This document shows positions 59,992 through 64,000 of a stretch of DNA of 64,000 bases, piece after piece. Under the pieces are notes generated by a model that was not told the origin of the DNA, did not search any database, and saw only the letters and a program-made list of their open reading frames with translations. Each line of letters opens with the position of its first letter. Within the stretch, counting starts at the first letter, position 1. This DNA comes from Alitta virens (lineage: Eukaryota; Annelida; Polychaeta; Phyllodocida; Nereididae). The position numbers were made by a program, and so were the translations under genes. The stretch covers positions 49,680,199 to 49,744,198 of the forward strand of contig OW028576.1 in NCBI GenBank assembly GCA_932294295.1, in the 5' to 3' direction.

Positions 59992-62900
59992 GCAGATTCA
60001 GATTCAGATTCATTCGTGTTATTTCACATTCATAAAACATATATTTTAAATTTAATTTTGAAAACATTCTGTACATAATGTTTGGAGACCCCACTAAGAA
60101 GGTATCCCTTCGCTATCGTGGGGCCACCTACAGGGATTAAAGATTCATAAAATATTTTGTATACCATTTCAAATTAACAAAGCAAAAATATAAACAGTGC
60201 CCTTCATCAATGATGACATATACAAAAGGTATATTATGAATATTATGACACTAATGAGGGTTTGACCTTGAACAAATATGACAATTAGGAATATCACAAC
60301 GTTCATTATATGTTGCAATCATACTAAATTTAATTTACCTGTAGTTTTTCTTTTTAGTTGACAGACATTTTATTTCAATTATTTATAATAGATCAATAAA
60401 ATATTTCTTGAGAATGTGATTTATACTTTAATAACATAATTTAAGGTCATGCAGTGCACAAATGTCATGGAATTTCAGTATTTTCAGAGACTGAAAAAGT
60501 CCATTTGTGTGACTATTGTATTTGTAGGAATCCTCACAGCTTCCTTTTGTAAACCAATTACACACTGACACTTCCAACCCCACAGTAAGACACCATGGGT
60601 CAAACATGATAGAATCAAAGAATTATAAATGTGAAGTAGAGTATAAAGAGGCACCCTATTTTTCAAACGATTCATAATACCTATAGTTTTAGACAACTTT
60701 TTAGTTATCATAACACAATGGGATCTCCAATTTAAGTTTTTATCTACACTGACACCTAAGAAGTTAAATTCCTCAACAAATTCTATGGTGCTATTTTCTA
60801 TCCGTAAACGGGGATTATAAACTCTTTGTTGTGGGGTGTGGAAGATCTTGGCCTTGGTTTTTTTTTAATTAGTGGAAAGCTTATTTGCCTTCATCCAGTT
60901 GTTTACCTGGCCAACTCATCATATATATTTTTCTCAATTGTTCTATCAGGAAAGTGAAAAGTATAAATAGTGATGCAACTAGAGTTGTATCATACTGTGT
61001 CCTGTTTGTTAGATAATTGTTAAAAGCTTCAAAGCAGTCTGTTTTAAACCATGATATTGTAGTTTGTATAAAAGTACTGCATGGTCCAGTTTATCAAAGG
61101 CCTTTGATAAATCGTGATATATATTAATAGGAATTTCATTTTTATCCATCTCTTCAATTACTAATTCCATCATTTCTAACACTGCCAGCTCTGTCGAATG
61201 CATATGTCTGAAACCGTATTGACTTTTATAGAATAGTTTGACAGAGTTAAAGTAATCATGAAGCTGGTCATGTATAATGCGCTCAAAGACCTTTGACACT
61301 GGGAAGTACTGATAAGGGCCTATAGTTCTCAATTTTGTATTTTTCATCTTTCTTATATAATGAGACAACCTTTGCGATCTTCAATTTATCTATCTCTTGT
61401 CTTCAATGACTGAATATCCTTAAGTACTTTAACTCTGTCTACTTTTTGAAATTCAAAGCATTGCTCTAAAGGTGTATTTAAGTCATTTTTGAAATTGACG
61501 CCATCTGGAATTCTTATTGAACTAGCAAGTTTTGATCCTATATTTGCATAATATTCATTAAAAGTCATAGGAATATTGTGCCTATTCATGGTCTATGAGG
61601 AAATATTTTAGAAACTCATTTTTCTTTTCACTTTTATTCATTATGGAATTTATCATGCCCCAAGTCTTTTTTATATCATTTCTATGTCTATTAAAAAATT
61701 GTTCATAATAGGTTTTCTTTCTAAACGAACACTTTTTCGTAGTATTGTATTATGTCTTTAAATTAACCTTCAAAGTGTTATAGTTAGGGTTATTTTAATC
61801 TATTGATCTGAACTTGATAAAGATTCTGTCTCTGTTAGCTATTGATTTTACAATCCCTTGTTTTTTCCATTTGGACTTCCTATGTTTATGCTTTTGGAAT
61901 TTAGTAACTTTCTTTGGAAGGTGTTTTGATAGTGAATCCATTGTGATTGTATTGAGCTTATTATAATTATCATTTGGGTTAGAACTCTTAAATATTCCTT
62001 TAAATTCATCAGGGCATATTCATAACTTGAAATAATTGTGATACAGTGCAACCTGTGTTAAGTGGTCAGCCAATGAAGGTGGCCAAGGCGGCTGCTTAAG
62101 CCAGGTGGCTGCAAAAGCCAGGTGCACTAGGTGAAGTTGTTAGTTTGGGTTTTGCAGCAATGGTGTTTGAAATTGCAAACCCGTTTTTGTATGAATATTG
62201 ACATTTAATTTAACGCTTTTTATTTAGTTGACACTTTCATAGATATTGACTAATTTAAATATGCTCCCATTCAAATGGTTGGACTACCGGAATAAATACT
62301 TTAAGTACTATGAAACTTTTTCATGTTTTTTTAAATAAAAAATGCCAGCAGCACTCATCATAGTAAGATTGTAACATTAGCAGAAAGTGGTCAAAAGATA
62401 TAATCCGGATATAATGATATTTAAACTATAAAAGGGACCATGTAATAAGGGGTAAAATATATGACAGGTGATAGAATTTGTGTCTTTTGTTATACCCGCA
62501 TAATTTGATGCAATATTACATAATAACAGACTTAATGGCTCCACTGGTCTGTTATAATAGGGGCAACTGACCACTAAGCACAGGTCAAGATGGGGGTTTT
62601 GGGTGGAATCTGCTGACCGCTGGCCACAGATAAGGTGGCTGCTAATCCAGGTGTATTTACATGGTATTTTGTTCAGGGGGAATCAGACTGACAACTCTGG
62701 CCAGTTGGCTGCTCTAAAGAGGTGAGCACTAAAGCAGGTTGCACTGTATATTTATTTCCTTTGGCATGACGAGATAAACAATTCAGTATCAAGAACCATG
62801 GATGGTGATGGGATATACTATTTAAAATAATTCCAGAAGCAATGTGTGAGGTGTAACTAGAATATTTAACAAAGAGATTATCAATTAATGAGCCATGTCT
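59992..62900 (-). mobile_element. Decayed CR1/L2-like LINE
   Basis: Minus-strand pieces from 5' to 3': KKVTKFQKHKHRKSKWKKQG near 61880, FNEYYANIGSKLASSIRIPD near 61540, VFERIIHDQLHDYF, SQYGFRHMHSTELAVLEMM and INIYHDLSKAFDKLDHAVLL (61330-61080), then directly VNNWMKANKLS near 60900, FVEEFNFLGVSVDKNLNWRS near 60750, and IYNSLILSCLTHGVLLWGW near 60610. The F/YADD catalytic block is missing through an internal deletion near 60960. The 3' end is marked by a (gaatct)n tail at 59995-60016. The copy is interrupted by the 62044-62746 element. Dead. Confidence 0.85.
62044..62746. mobile_element. 703-bp TA-flanked element, CAGTGCAACCTG ends
   Basis: Left cagtgcaacctgtgttaagtgg and right (inverted) cagtgcaacctgctttagtgct form ~30-bp imperfect inverted ends, each bordered by TA. 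TA duplication plus a CAGT start is the pattern of Tc1/mariner-pogo elements. No transposase is present. It sits in the 5' portion of the decayed LINE, so it is younger than that LINE. Confidence 0.8.
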
Positions 62901-64000
62901 GTGGGTTAGTCTGGTAGGATAAGTAATTTTTGGAATATAGTTATGTTAAAAGAAGGATTCAAGATAATCATTTATGATGTAAGAATTCTGACGAAATTTT
63001 AAAAGATCGATTGAATTCTCCTGCAATAACAACGTTTTTCTTTCTGTTCAGTTCTATAAAAATTTGTCTCAGGTCATATGTGAAAAATACAATATTATCA
63101 AGATTGGCTCGTGCCTATAGATATTTTCAACTACTAATTTTCTATTCATATGCATATACCCCTTGGCTCATGCGCTCGGCCTGTACTGACATTGACACTG
63201 GGTACAAGGTACCACCAATTCATCATGAAACAAGAGATTTTTTGAATTAACACTATCTCACCCTGCCCCACTCACGTTTTGTCTCACTCTTCCCCGAGCA
63301 GTTTTCATTATGAACTTATGACATTTTGCGCTCCATAGGGCTTTAGCACTGTTTAATAATATGTGGACTAAAGACAAATATAACCAAGGTTTTAGTATTA
63401 GATGATCTCCATGGTCGCCAAATACTGGTGAATATGATTGAAAATCCATGTGGCTAATACCAAAATTACTTTACCTGATCTAGAACCCAAAAAGTGAAAT
63501 TTCAGACACCTCGTGACTATAATTCTTGGAGGTAATGCAACATTCTGGTGGTAATGTTGTGTTGGCCCCAATCTCTAAAGGCTAGCGATATCAAATTTAT
63601 TGGGGTTGACACAAATCATGCTGAGGGGTTTGTCTCACTGTTCCCTGTGTCTCATTTCCTCACTCTCCCCTACTCCTTTTGTGTCCAATTACTGAATAGT
63701 TACTGAACCATGACGCAACTACGTCCCATTGCCACACTATTCAACTCCTTATAAGGCCAGGTTTGACAAAAGTATGTTAATGTTGACCTCATTAATATCC
63801 ACCAATCATGTAATCATCAAATAACTTCCTCTAACATAATTGTACAAGCTCTGTCACTCCTGTAGAATGAGTGTAGTCTATCTGCATCACTGTTTCCGTG
63901 AGTACCTTTCTATATTCTATTAATTATATTAAAATAATTATGCATCATAGAAAAGATCAGGTGGTCTCGCAAGTGAGGTGTCTTGATAGTGAGCAAAATA
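62901..64000. other. Right edge of window
   Basis: Some minus-strand LINE sequence may continue to about 63000. The last 40 bases (ggtggtctcgcaagtgaggt) resemble the 16.9-kb minisatellite unit. Otherwise nothing is recognised. Confidence 0.45.

Overview
This window is AT-rich animal nuclear DNA. It has split genes with GT-AG introns, tRNA-derived SINEs, non-LTR retrotransposons, palindromic MITEs and many minisatellites, and it contains no operons. The repeat types, and gene families that are multicopy in marine invertebrates (P2X7-type Cys-rich ballast domain, Kolobok-like transposase, Crypton-like recombinase), suggest a marine invertebrate. A deuterostome such as a hemichordate or echinoderm is plausible. 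The species cannot be fixed from the sequence alone.

The one clear host gene is a gamma-glutamyltransferase (glutathione hydrolase) on the minus strand, 32017 down to 19801. I reconstruct eleven coding exons with matching splice phases, from a signal-anchor first exon to the terminal GGxPxGY tail. Exon 10 is one base short in the family reading frame, so the gene as given is frameshifted near its 3' end. A 24-bp minisatellite grows directly out of the 5' splice site of exon 8. Intron 4 carries the relic of another coding sequence with FEN/PIN-like acidic motifs.

Layout: 0.4-6.3 kb and 7.5-13.5 kb are two diverged copies of one block. The block carries conserved short exons of an unrecognised gene, better preserved in the second copy. 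13.5-19.8 kb holds SINEs, a LINE 3' end, a GAGGTGGT minisatellite and nested MITEs. 19.8-32.0 kb is the GGT gene. 33.0-34.1 kb holds two satellites, one of them a 66-bp (22-codon) unit. 34.9-41.6 kb is a three-copy tandem array of a ~1.87-kb unit, the first copy carrying an extra ~1.03 kb. 43.8-44.5 kb is a LINE tail and a foldback element. 45.0-50.0 kb is a dense mobile locus: a P2X7-ballast-like gene on plus, converging to within about 50 bp on a multi-exon DDE (Kolobok-like) transposase on minus, with a Crypton-like tyrosine recombinase relic just upstream. 50.3-51.0 kb is a GC-rich MITE with perfect ~50-bp terminal inverted repeats. 54.9-57.0 kb is a 5'-truncated LINE with a long intact reverse-transcriptase ORF. 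60.0-62.9 kb is a decayed LINE interrupted by a 703-bp TA-flanked CAGTGCAACC element.

The part most likely to be new biology is the 45-50 kb locus, where three unrelated mobile or domesticated protein families sit side by side. The minisatellite seeded on the GGT exon 8 splice donor and the duplicated unknown gene come next. All identifications rest on motif recognition by eye; no database search was run.
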